Source: Billgrantia desiderata
GTDB taxonomy: Bacteria; Pseudomonadota; Gammaproteobacteria; Pseudomonadales; Halomonadaceae
DNA: 64,000 nt
Assembly (NCBI GenBank): GCA_011742915.1
Contig: JAAQTN010000027.1
Location: 1-64,000 of the forward strand
Direction: 5' to 3'
The translations under genes were made by a program, and so were the position numbers. Positions 39,139-48,675 of this stretch are shown in pieces. Numbering within the stretch: the first letter of the stretch is position 1; the number at the start of each line of letters is the position of its first letter. Below the pieces are notes generated by a model that was not told the DNA's origin, searched no databases, and worked only from the letters and a program-made list of their open reading frames with translations.

Positions 39139-40526
39139 TGCAGCTTGTCTCCGATCAACCAGTCCAGGGCGGCATCGAGCCGGATGTGGGGCAGGGCGCC
39201 GCCCTCCCGCGGGGCGGGGCGAAAGGCGCGGAAGTCGAACCCTTGGCGAGCCCAGAACCCGGGCTCGGGCAGCTTCGCCGGCACCTCGCCGGGAAACACC
39301 AGCACCTCTTCTCCCGCCAGGGTAGTACCGCGCAGCGCCGGGCTGCGCTCGTTCCTGTGGCTCACCTCGTGCGCTTCGGTGGCCCGTATCGCCGCCAATG
39401 ACAGCGCCTTGACCGGCACGTTGGCGTAGCGCAGGTCCTGCAGCGGTTCGGCCAGCAGGGCCTCGAGCAGGGTGGTCAGGTTGGCATGCTGCTCCGGGGT
39501 GACGTGATCGGCCTTGGTGGCGGCGATGGCCAGCCTGTCGATACGCGGCGAGAACAGCCGCGAGAGCAGGCTGCGCTTGCCGTAATCGAAGCTCTGCATC
39601 AGCGTGGCGAGTGCCTGGGAGAGATCCTCGAAGCGCTCCGGGCCGGCATTCAGCGCGCCGAGCACGTCCACCAGCACGATCTGACGGTCGAAGCGGCGGA
39701 AGTGGTCGCGATAGAAGGGGCGCACGATATGCTGCTGATAGTGGCGAAAACGGGCGGCGAGGGTGGCGTAGACGCTCTCCGGGGGCAGTTTGGCCAGCGC
39801 TGAATCGTCGGCATCTGCCAGTGCCGGCAACGGAAAGAACTGCAGCACCGGGGCGCCTTCCAGGTCGCCCGGCAGCAGGAAGCGGCCCGGCTGCAGGTTG
39901 GCGAAGCCCGCCTCGCGGGCCGCCTGCAGGCTGTGGGCGTAGAGTGCGGCCACCTCGGCCAGTTCGGCCTCGTTGGCCTCGGCGGCCGGGTCGAGCCCGG
40001 CGGCGACGCGCTCCCATTCGGCCAGCAGGGCGCGGCGCTGCTCGCCGGCGCCGGCCAGCATGGCGCGGCTCCAGCTCAGATAGTCGTGACCCAGCAGCGG
40101 CAGGTCGAGCAACCACTCACCGGGGTAGTCGAACAGATCGAGATTGAGCTCGGCGGTGTCGGCGCGCAGCAGGCCCCGGCGTGCCGGTCGATAGCGGATC
40201 GACAGGCGCAGTTCGCTGATACCGCGGGTGGGCTCGGGCCAGCGCGGCGGCTCGGCATCCAGCGCCGCCATGGCCTGGTCGTAGGGAAAGCGCGGCACGC
40301 CCAGGTCGGGTTGACTGACCCGGCGGGCCCCCAGCAGACGCCCCTCACGGGCAGCCGGCATCAGATCGAGCCGTGCCTCGAGACCGGCATGACGCAGCTG
40401 ATTGACCAGCGAAGTGAGAAAGGCGGTCTTGCCCGAACGCGAAAGCCCGGTGACCGCCAGCCGCAGCTGGCGGTCGCGGCCACGTTCGATCAGGTTGGTC
40501 AGCTCCCGGGTGAGCGACTGGCGCAT
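39135..40526 (-). CDS. ycjX: YcjX-like P-loop ATPase (DUF463)
   Basis: Predicted nucleotide-binding protein of 463 residues. Walker A is GLSRSGKTAF (residues 27-36). LDLFDYPGEWLLDLPLL and IVLVDVLGALNAG look like switch or Walker B regions, and AATKADHV resembles a GTPase NKxD-type motif. Its stop is coupled to ycjF by a 4-bp overlap, so the two probably act together at the inner membrane under envelope stress, as in E. coli. The cellular role of the family is poorly known. Confidence 0.88.
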   Translation of the reverse strand: MRQSLTRELTNLIERGRDRQLRLAVTGLSRSGKTAFLTSLVNQLRHAGLEARLDLMPAAREGRLLGARRVSQPDLGVPRFPYDQAMAALDAEPPRWPEPTRGISELRLSIRYRPARRGLLRADTAELNLDLFDYPGEWLLDLPLLGHDYLSWSRAMLAGAGEQRRALLAEWERVAAGLDPAAEANEAELAEVAALYAHSLQAAREAGFANLQPGRFLLPGDLEGAPVLQFFPLPALADADDSALAKLPPESVYATLAARFRHYQQHIVRPFYRDHFRRFDRQIVLVDVLGALNAGPERFEDLSQALATLMQSFDYGKRSLLSRLFSPRIDRLAIAATKADHVTPEQHANLTTLLEALLAEPLQDLRYANVPVKALSLAAIRATEAHEVSHRNERSPALRGTTLAGEEVLVFPGEVPAKLPEPGFWARQGFDFRAFRPAPREGGALPHIRLDAALDWLIGDKLQ

Positions 40527-40552
40527 TGGCGAGGAATCCCTTCACAGCAGTG

Positions 40553-41731
40553 TCAGCCGCTAATGTGAGGGTCTTGGCGGCGTCTGGCAAGGCGTTGCCA
40601 GCCGAGCAGCGCGATGGGAACCAGCGACAGCGGCATCAGCAGGGCGTTGAGCAGCGCCCAGCCGAGCTGGTTGACCAGCGGCCCGGCCAGCAGCGCGGTG
40701 ACGGCCACGGTGGAGAACACCAGGAACTCATTGGCAGCCTGGGTACGGGCCTTCTCCACCGGCCGGTACGTCTCGGTGAGCAGCCCGGTGGCGGGCAGGA
40801 AGGTGAAGTTCCAGCCCAGCCCGAGCAGGATCAAGGCGAAGTGGAAGCCCGCCACGCCGGCTTCGACCTGGGCGGCCAGGCCGCTTGCCGCCAGCAGCAC
40901 GCAGCCGGCGACGATCATGCGCGGTGCGCCGAAGCGTGCGGTCAGATGCCCGGTGAAGAACGAGGGCAGGAACATCGCCAGCACGTGCCACTGGATCGTG
41001 GTGGCGACGTGGTCGAAGTGGTGGCCGGCCCCGGCCATGGCCAGCGGCGTGGCGGTCATCGCCAGGTTCATCACGCCGTAACCGATCAGCGCCGAGAGCA
41101 CCGCCACCACGAACACCGGCTGGCGCAGGATTTCGCCGAGCGGCCGCGGCTGGCCGTCGCCATGGGTTTGCTCGGCCGGTGGCAGCCGGGTCGCCAGAAG
41201 CACCAGCAGGGCCACCAGGTAGAGCACACCCAGACCGATGAAGCTGCCGAGGAAAGGCGTGACGGCCGCTTCGCGACTGATGCGGGCCAGCCACGGGCCG
41301 AAGAAGGCGGCCAGCACGCCGCCACCCATCACCAGGCCGATGGCCCGGTCGCGCAGGGCCAGCGGTGCGGCTTCCACCGCGGCGAAGCGATACAGCTGAC
41401 CGAAGCCGATGCCGATGCCGATCAGCCAGGTGCCCAGCATGAACAGCGTAAAGGTCTCGGTTACCAGGGCCTGGGCGGCCACGACCACGCCGGCCAGTCC
41501 CAGCAGGTTGCCGAGCAGGAAGCCGCGCTTGCGCCCCAGTCGCGCCATGATCAGCGAGGCGGGAATGGTGGCGCACATCAGCCCCAGCCACTGGGTGGCG
41601 ACCGGCGCCGTGGACCAGGCCGGGTCGGGGGCGAGGCGTGCGCCGATCAGCGGCGAAACCGCGATCAGCAGAATGTTGCCACTCACCAGCAGGGCCTGGC
41701 ACAGCGACAGCAGCATGACGTTGAAGGGCAT
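40553..41731 (-). CDS. MFS transporter
   Basis: Major facilitator superfamily protein, 392 residues, with about twelve hydrophobic helices and the loop 2-3 motif MARLGRKRGFLLGN. The ATG at 41731 has a strong AGGAGG 6 bp upstream; longer frame starts at 41758 and 41797 lack this. It follows the frameshifted GlxA-type regulator by 20 bp and precedes ycjX by 26 bp on the same strand. The substrate is unknown. Confidence 0.85.
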   Translation of the reverse strand: MPFNVMLLSLCQALLVSGNILLIAVSPLIGARLAPDPAWSTAPVATQWLGLMCATIPASLIMARLGRKRGFLLGNLLGLAGVVVAAQALVTETFTLFMLGTWLIGIGIGFGQLYRFAAVEAAPLALRDRAIGLVMGGGVLAAFFGPWLARISREAAVTPFLGSFIGLGVLYLVALLVLLATRLPPAEQTHGDGQPRPLGEILRQPVFVVAVLSALIGYGVMNLAMTATPLAMAGAGHHFDHVATTIQWHVLAMFLPSFFTGHLTARFGAPRMIVAGCVLLAASGLAAQVEAGVAGFHFALILLGLGWNFTFLPATGLLTETYRPVEKARTQAANEFLVFSTVAVTALLAGPLVNQLGWALLNALLMPLSLVPIALLGWQRLARRRQDPHISG

Positions 41732-41750
41732 GGTGGCCTCCTGGGGGCGC

Positions 41751-42784
41751 TCATCCATCGTTCGAGAGTCGAGGTGTGGTGGCTGTCGCTGTCGCAACCG
41801 GGCCCTTGGGGCCGAAGCGCTGGTAGTAGAGGCTGGGCGAAATGCCGTAATGGCGCTGGAACAGGCGTCTCAGCTGCTCCGCGCCGCCCAGTCGCCACTG
41901 CCGTGCCAGTGGTTCCAGCGGCGGCGACCGCTCGCTGGCCACCAGCGCCAGGCGGGCCTGCTCCAGGCGCAGTCGGGTCAGGTAGGCGCCGGGCGTGGTG
42001 GCGAGCTGCTGGCGGAACAGCCGCGACAGGTGGCGCGGCGTGACCCCGATCGACTCGGCCATGCCTTCCAGGCAGTGGGGCGCGCCGGGGTCGGCGTGGA
42101 GGCGGTCGAGCAGTTTGCGCAGCGCCCCTTGGGCGCGGTTCTGACTGCGCAACACCTCACTGAACTGCGACTGCCCGCCGGGGCGGCGCAGAAACAGCAC
42201 CAGCTCGCGGGCGACCTGGCCGGCCAGAGTGCTGCCATGGTCCGCTTCGAGCAACGACAGGGCCAGATCGATGCCGGCGGTGACCCCGGCGCTGGTGAAG
42301 CGCCCGGCCGACTCGACGTAGAGGGCATCGGGCACCACGCGAATCTTGGGGTACTCGCTGGCCAGCTCGGTACAGTGCCGCCAGTGGGTGGTGGCCTGGT
42401 GGCCGTCCAGCAAGCCGGCATCGGCGAGTAGAAAGGCGCCGGTACAGATCGAGCCCAGCCGGCGAACCTGGCGTGCCTGATCGCGCAAGGCGGCGAGCAG
42501 TGCCGGGCGCTGTCGCTGGGTGACGATACCGCGACGCCGGCCACGAGCAGCGTATCCAGCGGGCCGAGCGAGGCAAGATCGCTCCAGGCCGTGTCGGCCA
42601 GCAGCGGCAGGCCGCCGTTGGTTGCCACGCTGCCCGGCGCATCGGCGGCCAGATGCAAGCGATAGAGTTCACGGCCGCTCAGATCGTTGGCCGAGGCGAA
42701 GACCTGCCAGGGGCCGCTGACATCGAGCAGTTGGCACCCGGGATAGGCGAGGATGACGACGGTATGCGGCATGGCAACGCTCAT
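41751..42784 (-). pseudogene. GlxA-type AraC family regulator, frameshifted
   Basis: A DJ-1/PfpI-like N-terminal domain (MPHTVVILAYPGCQLLDVSG) and a C-terminal AraC helix-turn-helix (MAESIGVTPRHLSRLFRQQL) are in different frames. The break is near 42534-42537: the first frame reads LLVAGVAV, while adding one G to the GGCGTC sequence would read LLVAGGRGIVTQRQRP and join directly to RRLGSICTGAFLLA. A single-base deletion therefore splits what would be a normal protein of about 340 residues. It could be a true inactivation or a sequencing error; every other part looks intact. If intact, it would probably regulate the MFS gene 20 bp downstream. Confidence 0.85.
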
Positions 42785-42869
42785 GGCGAGATGTCTTGCC
42801 AGTTTCCGCCGACGGCTGGATGTCTGCAATGACCGATATCCCACCGATTAAGACATCCGGCCGGCCGCT

Positions 42870-43061
42870 TTACTGGACCAGCAGTCCTTGGATCCAGATC
42901 GGCGTGGTGGCGACGAGGAAGCCGAGCCCGGCCAGGGTATAACCGGGCCAGCGCGTTTGCTGAAGCTTTCCCCGGCGCTGTGCCAGGGTCAGCCCGGCCA
43001 GACAGATCACCAGGCCGATGAGATTGAAGATGAAGGTGAACATGCCGAGCATGGGCGTCAT
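42870..43061 (-). CDS. Small two-helix membrane protein
   Basis: A 63-residue hydrophobic protein with two membrane helices (about 5-25 and 38-61) joined by a basic loop (QRRGKLQQTRWPG). GGGAG precedes the ATG at 43061 at good distance, supporting real expression. I do not recognise the family. It is upstream of the GlxA-type gene on the same strand and divergent from the DUF924 gene. Confidence 0.6.
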   Translation of the reverse strand: MTPMLGMFTFIFNLIGLVICLAGLTLAQRRGKLQQTRWPGYTLAGLGFLVATTPIWIQGLLVQ

Positions 43062-43143
43062 GGTGTCTCCCGAAGTGAACGGAGGGTGAAATAAACGCAG
43101 CCCGGGCCCATGATATCAAGAGCATGAAACCTGAGGACACGAC

Positions 43144-43698
43144 ATGAGCGAGAGCCTGCCCGGCCGCGACGCGGTGATTGCCTTCTGGTTCGAGGAGCTC
43201 GAACCTGCCCAGTGGTTTCGCAAGGACGAAACGCTCGACGGCACGATACGCGAGCGCTTCAGCGTGCTGCACGGCGCGGCGGCGGCCGGTGAGCTGTGGC
43301 ACTGGCGCGAGTCGCCGCAGGGGCGGCTGGCCGAGATCCTGGTACTCGATCAGTTTTCGCGCAATCTATACCGGAACGACCCTCGGTCCTTCGCCCAGGA
43401 CGCCATGGCGCTGGTGCTGGCTCAGGAGGCCGTGGCTCAAGGGCTGGACGGCGAGCTCGACGTGACGTGGCGCAGCTTTCTCTATATGCCCTACATGCAC
43501 AGCGAGTCGCTCAAGGTGCACGACGAGGCACTGCGCCTGTTCGACCAGCCGGGGCTGGAGGACAACCTGCGTTTCGAGCACCTGCACCGTGACATTTTGC
43601 TGCGTTTCGGCCGCTACCCGCACCGCAATGCCATTCTCGGCCGTGAGTCGAGCGCCGCTGAGCTGGCGTTTCTCGAACAGCCCGGCTCGTCGTTCTGA
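43144..43698 (+). CDS. DUF924 family protein
   Basis: Soluble helical protein of 184 residues. Family features are AVIAFWFEELEPAQWFRKDE near the N-terminus, EILVLDQFSRNLYRND, SFLYMPYMHSES and a C-terminal GRYPHRNAILGRESSA. DUF924 proteins are widespread but their function is not established. It is divergent from the small membrane protein and 85 bp from the next gene. Confidence 0.88.
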   Translation: MSESLPGRDAVIAFWFEELEPAQWFRKDETLDGTIRERFSVLHGAAAAGELWHWRESPQGRLAEILVLDQFSRNLYRNDPRSFAQDAMALVLAQEAVAQGLDGELDVTWRSFLYMPYMHSESLKVHDEALRLFDQPGLEDNLRFEHLHRDILLRFGRYPHRNAILGRESSAAELAFLEQPGSSF

Positions 43699-43783
43699 GC
43701 TACGCTTTGCAGGGAAGCCGCGCTCAGGCACCATTATCAGCCCCTCTGGGGACAGGACCGACCAAAAGGAGAGGAGAGACGAC

Positions 43784-44026
43784 ATGGGACTTATCGCCTG
43801 GCTGATCATCGGCGGGCTGGCGGGTTGGATCGCCGGCAACATCATGCGCGGTGGCGGATTCGGCATCCTGCCCAACATCGGCGTGGGGATCGTGGGAGCC
43901 GTGATCGGTGGCTTCCTGTTTCGTCTGCTGGGGCTTCAGGCCGGCGGCTTCATTGGCTCGCTGGTCACGGCGACTGTCGGCGCCGTAGTACTGCTGTGGA
44001 TCATCTCCAAGGTACGGCAGGCCTAG
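43784..44026 (+). CDS. GlsB/YeaQ/YmgE family membrane protein
   Basis: An 80-residue membrane protein with three hydrophobic segments and glycine-rich helices (GLIAWLIIGGLAGWIAG, GIVGAVIGGFLFRLLG). The family is known as transglycosylase-associated or stress-responsive membrane proteins. AAAAGGAGAGGAGAG lies just upstream of the ATG. It ends at a perfect palindrome shared with the convergent gene. Confidence 0.88.
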   Translation: MGLIAWLIIGGLAGWIAGNIMRGGGFGILPNIGVGIVGAVIGGFLFRLLGLQAGGFIGSLVTATVGAVVLLWIISKVRQA

Positions 44027-44041
44027 CCTCGATGCGGTGAA

Positions 44042-44077
44042 ACGACTCGGCCCGGGCAGCTGCCCGGGCCGAGTCGT
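44042..44077. terminator. Perfect 36-bp palindrome between convergent genes
   Basis: Two perfect 18-bp arms (44042-44059 and 44060-44077) meet without a spacer, so the folded form loses the central few pairs. It is GC-rich and lies 15 bp past one stop and 13 bp before the other. No T tract is present. It is probably a shared bidirectional terminator or 3'-end stabiliser. Confidence 0.65.
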
Positions 44078-44090
44078 CTGGAGCCTGCTG

Positions 44091-44774
44091 CTAGAAGGTG
44101 TAGCTCACGCCGATGACGGCCACCGGATAGACCGGCCATCTCTTCGCTTCATCCTCGAGCCGCTGCTCCTCCCGGCGCAGCTCCTGACGCAGCAGCCCCG
44201 AGCCCGGCAGGTTCGTATCCTCATAACCGACGGACGTTCTCAGCGACACCTCGGGGTCGGTGGGAATCACGCCGGCCTCGGCGAACACGCCGAAGCCGTT
44301 GCGGTGCGACTGGCGCCAGCCCACCCCGGCATAGGGCTGCACGCCGTCGGCGAGGGTCATGGTGCCATTCAGGGTGCCGATCTCGTCGGCCGAAAAGCTC
44401 CGGCCGTCGATGTTGAGGTCATGGCGCGGGCGGCCCACGATGTCGGCATCGATATCCGACAGCATGAGACCGGCGCTGAGGAAGAAACCGCCGGCAAAGG
44501 GGTAATAGTCCAGCGTCAGCTTGCTGGCCGCCAGGTTGACGTCGCCGTCGTAGTCGACGTCGCTGGTGCTGTAGTCGGTGTTCCACTCCAGTCCGCCGGT
44601 GTAGCGCGCCGAGACCCCTAGACGATCGGTGAAACGCCACGCCACGTCGGCGCCCACGCCGGTGGTGCCGGCAACCGCCCCCAGCGTTATTCGGTTGCTG
44701 TCCTGAGCCTGGGCCTGGGTCATACCGAGCAGGCACAGAGTGGCGATCACGCCGGTGGCCATCATCCTTTGCAT
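44091..44774 (-). CDS. Predicted outer-membrane beta-barrel protein
   Basis: A 227-residue exported protein: signal peptide about 1-23 (ATGVIATLCLLGMTQAQA), then alternating hydrophobic/polar strands (ARYTGGLEWNTDY, KLTLDYYPFAGGFFLSAG) and a C-terminal aromatic strand ending in Phe (VYPVAVIGVSYTF), the usual outer-membrane insertion signal. About eight strands are likely. A charged helical insert (LRREEQRLEDEAKR) lies before the last strand. The ATG at 44774 has GAGGA upstream. The ligand or role is unknown. Confidence 0.75.
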   Translation of the reverse strand: MQRMMATGVIATLCLLGMTQAQAQDSNRITLGAVAGTTGVGADVAWRFTDRLGVSARYTGGLEWNTDYSTSDVDYDGDVNLAASKLTLDYYPFAGGFFLSAGLMLSDIDADIVGRPRHDLNIDGRSFSADEIGTLNGTMTLADGVQPYAGVGWRQSHRNGFGVFAEAGVIPTDPEVSLRTSVGYEDTNLPGSGLLRQELRREEQRLEDEAKRWPVYPVAVIGVSYTF

Positions 44775-45028
44775 CGATTCAATCCTCGTTCCTGCCATCG
44801 TTCGCGGTACTGGCCGCCTCGTTCAGTTACCCAGTATCGGCCGGAGCGGGAGACGGCTTGAAGCGATTAATGTTTTCTTTTGTTGCCATAGTTTGTGGCG
44901 ATTGGCGGCCTGCGGGGCTGGAACTACCTTGTCAGTCGGAGTTCGAGAAATCATAACTGCCGAGCCAAGGCGGAGCGCAAGCGTGCGCCAGGGAGGATGG
45001 ATCCCACTGTCACTACAGGAGTTCGAGC

Positions 45029-47179
45029 ATGGCGAACAACCCCCACACCACGTCCAATAGCGGCCAACCCAACGACACCGACTTCAAGACCAGCGAACAC
45101 AGCAAGTCCGAGAATCTGGAGAAGTACCGCAGCGATGCCACCGGGCACGACCTGCGTACCAATCACGGCACCCGCATCGCCGACAACCACAACTCGTTGA
45201 AGGCAGGCGAGCGGGGGCCGACCCTGCTCGAGGACTTCATCTTTCGTGAGAAGCTCAACCACTTCGACAACGAGCGTATTCCGGAGCGCATCGTGCATGC
45301 CCGCGGTGCAGCGGCCCATGGCTACTTCCAGCCCTACGACAACGCCGCCCAGTACTCCAAGGCGGGGCTGTTCCAGGACCCCGGCAAGAAGACGCCGGTC
45401 TTCGTGCGCTTCTCCACCGTGCAGGGCGCGCGCGGCTCCAACGACACCGTGCGCGACGTGCGCGGCTTTGCCACCAAGTTCTACACCGATGAGGGCAACT
45501 GGGATCTGGTGGCCAACAACATGCCGGTATTCTTCATACAGGATGCGATCAAGTTCCCCGACTTCGTGCATGCGGTGAAGCCCGAGCCGCACAACGAGAT
45601 TCCCCAGGGGCAGTCGGCCCACGACACCTTCTGGGACTTCGTCTCGCTGATGCCCGAGTCGACCCACATGGTGCTGTGGACCATGTCCGACCGCGCCTTC
45701 CCGCGGCATTACCGCAACATGGAAGGCTTCGGCGTGCACACTTTCCGCCTGATCGACAGGCAGGGCAAGTCGCGCTTCGTCAAGTTCCACTGGAAGCCGC
45801 TGGCCGGCACCTGCTCGCTGATCTGGGACGAGGCGCAGAAGCTGTGGGGCCGCGACCCCGACTTCAATCGGCGCATGATGTGGGAGGACATCGAGAACGG
45901 CGACTTCCTCGAGTACGAGTTCGGCATCCAGGTGGTCGAGGAGGAGGACGAGCACAAGTTCGACTTCGACCTGCTCGATCCGACCAAGATCATCCCCGAG
46001 GAGCAGGTGCCGGTCATACCGATCGGCAAGATGGTGCTCAACCGCAATCCGGACAACTTTTTCGCCGAGACCGAGCAGGTCGCCTTCAACCCTGCGCATA
46101 TCGTGCCGGGTATCGACTTCAGCAACGACCCGCTGCTGCAGGGGCGGCTGTTCTCCTATCTCGACACCCAGATGCTGCGCCTGGGCGGGCCCAATTTCCA
46201 CGAGATCCCGATCAACCAGCCGGTGTGCCCGTTCCACAACAATCAGCGCGACTCGATGCACCGCCAGACCATCAACAAGGGGCAGGCCTCCTACGAGCCC
46301 AACTCCATCGACGGCGGCTGGCCCAGCGAGACCCCGCCAGGGCCAGAGCACGGCGGCTTCGAGTCCCACTACGAGCGCATCGATGCGCACAAGGTGCGCG
46401 CTCGCAGCCCCTCGTTCGGCGACCACTATTCCCAGGCTACGCTGTTCTGGAACAGTCAGACGGAGGTGGAGAAGGAGCACATCATCGCCGCCTACACCTT
46501 CGAGCTCTCCAAGGTGCAGCGGCCGTGGATCCGCGAGCGGGTGATCAAAGAGATCCTGCCCAACATCGATCTCGAGCTGGCCCGCCGGGTCGGCGAGAAC
46601 CACGGCATCGAGACGCCGAGCGCAAAGCCTGCGCCTGCCGAGGAGCTGGGCAGGAGTTCACAGCAGGAGTCGCCCGCCCTGAGCCTGATGGCGCGCCTTC
46701 CCGGCAACATCAAGTACCGCAAGGTGGCCATCCTGGCCGCCGATGGGGTCGATGCCGGCCAGGTCGAGGCGCTCAAGCGCAAGCTCGAGGCCGAAGGCGC
46801 CGAGGGCAAGGTGATTGCCCCCAGCATGGCCCCGCTGAAAGCGGCCGACGGCAAGCCGGTGACCCCCGACGCCATGCTCAACGGCATGCCGTCGGTGGCG
46901 GTGGACGCGGTGATCGTGCCCGGTGGCAGCGACAGCGTGGATGCGCTGGCCCGCTCGGGGCTGGGTCGCTACTACGTGCAGGAAGCCTACAAGCACCTCA
47001 AGGCAATCGCCGCGGTGGGCGACGGCAAGCTCTTGCTGGATGCCGCGGACATCCCGACGAATGAGGAGGGCGTGCTGACCGGCGCCTCGCTGGATGACGT
47101 CTTCACCGCACTGCGCGATGCCATGGCGCAGCACAGGGTGTGGGCGCGCGACCCCAAAGCCAACGACATGCCGGCCTGA
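45029..47179 (+). CDS. katE: Large-subunit catalase (HPII/KatE type)
   Basis: Monofunctional heme catalase, 716 residues, with the extended N-terminus and C-terminal flavodoxin-like/DJ-1 domain of clade 2 enzymes. The distal histidine is H90 ([12 protein letters not shown]), the distal asparagine N163 or N164 ([14 protein letters not shown]), and the proximal heme tyrosine Y377 in [15 protein letters not shown]. The C-terminal domain runs from about 560 ([16 protein letters not shown]). CAGGAG precedes the ATG. It stands alone with about 250 bp upstream and ends against an intergenic palindromic repeat and an intrinsic terminator. Confidence 0.95.
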   Translation: MANNPHTTSNSGQPNDTDFKTSEHSKSENLEKYRSDATGHDLRTNHGTRIADNHNSLKAGERGPTLLEDFIFREKLNHFDNERIPERIVHARGAAAHGYFQPYDNAAQYSKAGLFQDPGKKTPVFVRFSTVQGARGSNDTVRDVRGFATKFYTDEGNWDLVANNMPVFFIQDAIKFPDFVHAVKPEPHNEIPQGQSAHDTFWDFVSLMPESTHMVLWTMSDRAFPRHYRNMEGFGVHTFRLIDRQGKSRFVKFHWKPLAGTCSLIWDEAQKLWGRDPDFNRRMMWEDIENGDFLEYEFGIQVVEEEDEHKFDFDLLDPTKIIPEEQVPVIPIGKMVLNRNPDNFFAETEQVAFNPAHIVPGIDFSNDPLLQGRLFSYLDTQMLRLGGPNFHEIPINQPVCPFHNNQRDSMHRQTINKGQASYEPNSIDGGWPSETPPGPEHGGFESHYERIDAHKVRARSPSFGDHYSQATLFWNSQTEVEKEHIIAAYTFELSKVQRPWIRERVIKEILPNIDLELARRVGENHGIETPSAKPAPAEELGRSSQQESPALSLMARLPGNIKYRKVAILAADGVDAGQVEALKRKLEAEGAEGKVIAPSMAPLKAADGKPVTPDAMLNGMPSVAVDAVIVPGGSDSVDALARSGLGRYYVQEAYKHLKAIAAVGDGKLLLDAADIPTNEEGVLTGASLDDVFTALRDAMAQHRVWARDPKANDMPA

Positions 47180-47298
47180 TAGCCTATTGCGCTCGACGAT
47201 ACGGCGTTGAAATCTGCCTCGAGATGCTCATTTACTAAAGTAAACTCCGCTCTCTCGTTAGATTTCGCCTTGTCTCGTCTTCGCTCATGACGGCTATC
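47178..47298 (-). repeat. Nested-palindrome intergenic repeat, copy 2
   Basis: This 121-bp element starts at the katE stop. Outer arms GATAGCC/GGCTATC (47178-47184 and 47292-47298), middle arms GAAATCT/AGATTTC (47209-47215 and 47260-47266) and inner arms TTTAC/GTAAA with a 4-base loop (47231-47244) are nested. Read on the minus strand it aligns along its length with the element at 53670-53785: shared CAAGGC, GCGGAGTTTACT, GTAAATGA, AACGC and CGAGCGC. It lies between convergent katE and gabT. Confidence 0.7.
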
Positions 47299-47306
47299 CT
47301 AGGAGG

Positions 47307-47335
47307 AGCGCCTGCCCGCAGCGGCAGGCGCTTTT
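47307..47335 (+). terminator. katE terminator
   Basis: A 10-bp GC-rich stem (47307-47316 and 47323-47332) with a 6-base loop, followed by T to 47335. It lies about 130 bp after the katE stop, beyond the palindromic repeat, and just before the gabT stop on the other strand. Confidence 0.8.
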
Positions 47336-47348
47336 CCGTCAGCGTATA

Positions 47349-48641
47349 TCAGGCGGTAGCCTTGCTACCGACCAGTTCCGTGAGCGCGGCTTCGACGATG
47401 TCCAGGCCCTCTTCGAGGATCTCGTCCTCGATGGTTACTGGCATCAGGAAGCGGATGGTGTTGCCGTAGAGGCCACAGGAGAGCAGGATCAGCCCCTTCT
47501 CGCGGGCCTTCTTGCATAGCGCGGCAGCCAGATCGGCGTCCGGGGTGTGCTTGGCCTTGTCCGTCACTAGGTCGAGGGCGGCCATGGCGCCCATGTTGCG
47601 GGCGTTGTCGACGCAGTCGAAGTCGCGCTGCCACTGGGCGAAGCGCTTGGCCAGCTTGTCGCCCAGGGCCATGCTTTTCTCGAGGATGTTCTCTTCCTCG
47701 AACACGTCGAGTACCGCCAGGGTGGCGGCGCAGGAGAGCGGGTTGCCGGTATAGGTGCCGCCCAGCGAGTTAGGGCCGGAGGCATCCATGACCTTGTCGG
47801 TGCCCACCACGGCGGAAATCGGCATGCCGTCGGCCATGCTCTTGGCCATGGTGATGATGTCCGGCTCGACGCCGCTGTGCTCGATGGCGAACAGCTTGCC
47901 GGTACGGCCGAAGCCCGACTGCACCTCGTCGACGATCATCAACATGCCGTGCTCGTCGCAGATCTCGCGGATCGCCTTGAGGAAGCTGGCCGGGGCGGGG
48001 TAGAAGCCGCCCTCGCCGAGCACCGGTTCGAGCACGATGGCGGCGGTGTCGCGGGGGTTGGCGTCGGTCTTGATCGCCATCTTCAGGCCGCGGATCGCCT
48101 CGTCCTCGCTGACGCCGTGGTAGGGCACCGGGTAGGGGGCGCGGAAGACGTTGCCCGGCATGGTGCCGAAGTCGCTGGCGTAGGGGGCGACCTTGCCGTT
48201 CATGGCCATGGTCATGAAGGTGCGGCCGTGATAGCCGCCATCGAAGCAGATCACGTTGTTCTTGCCGGTGGCGGCGCGGGCGATCTTCACCGCGTTCTCC
48301 AGCGCCTCAGCGCCGGAATTGGCCAGCATCACTTTGGCGTGGCCACGTACGGGCGTGACCTGACTGAGCTTTTCCGCCACCTTGACGTAGCCTTCATACG
48401 GCATCACGGTCTGGCAGGTGTGCATCACTTTGTCGAGCTGGGCCTTCACCGCTTCCACCACCTTGGGATGGCGATGGCCGATGTTGAGCACGCCGATGCC
48501 GCCGGCAAAGTCGATGATTCGGTTGCCGTCGGCGTCCCAGATCAGCGCGTTCTCGGCGCGGTCGGCGAACTGGGTGGCGGGGCTGGCGGCGCCGTTGGCC
48601 ACGTAGCGCTGCTTGAGTTCGTTGAGCTGTGCGTTGTTCAT
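47349..48641 (-). CDS. gabT: 4-aminobutyrate aminotransferase
   Basis: PLP enzyme that moves the amino group of GABA to 2-oxoglutarate, giving succinate semialdehyde. The 430-residue protein matches the usual length. The PLP lysine is K267 in IITMAKSMADGMP, with the cofactor-binding NSGAEALENAVKIAR and VDEVQSGFGRTG segments. The ATG at 48641 has GGGAGG upstream. It lies 34 bp after gabD in the same direction, so the pair forms a GABA-to-succinate pathway. Confidence 0.94.
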   Translation of the reverse strand: MNNAQLNELKQRYVANGAASPATQFADRAENALIWDADGNRIIDFAGGIGVLNIGHRHPKVVEAVKAQLDKVMHTCQTVMPYEGYVKVAEKLSQVTPVRGHAKVMLANSGAEALENAVKIARAATGKNNVICFDGGYHGRTFMTMAMNGKVAPYASDFGTMPGNVFRAPYPVPYHGVSEDEAIRGLKMAIKTDANPRDTAAIVLEPVLGEGGFYPAPASFLKAIREICDEHGMLMIVDEVQSGFGRTGKLFAIEHSGVEPDIITMAKSMADGMPISAVVGTDKVMDASGPNSLGGTYTGNPLSCAATLAVLDVFEEENILEKSMALGDKLAKRFAQWQRDFDCVDNARNMGAMAALDLVTDKAKHTPDADLAAALCKKAREKGLILLSCGLYGNTIRFLMPVTIEDEILEEGLDIVEAALTELVGSKATA

Positions 48642-48675
48642 CTTGCCTCCCTTCGTGCGTGGACGTTGCAGGCGA

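Noticed and set aside
39139..40116. Upstream extension of the ycjF frame to 40116 (675-codon open frame)
   Set aside because: The extra part lies wholly inside ycjX in another frame and is an Arg/Pro/Gly-rich shadow; the real ycjF start at 39138 overlaps the ycjX stop by 4 bp.
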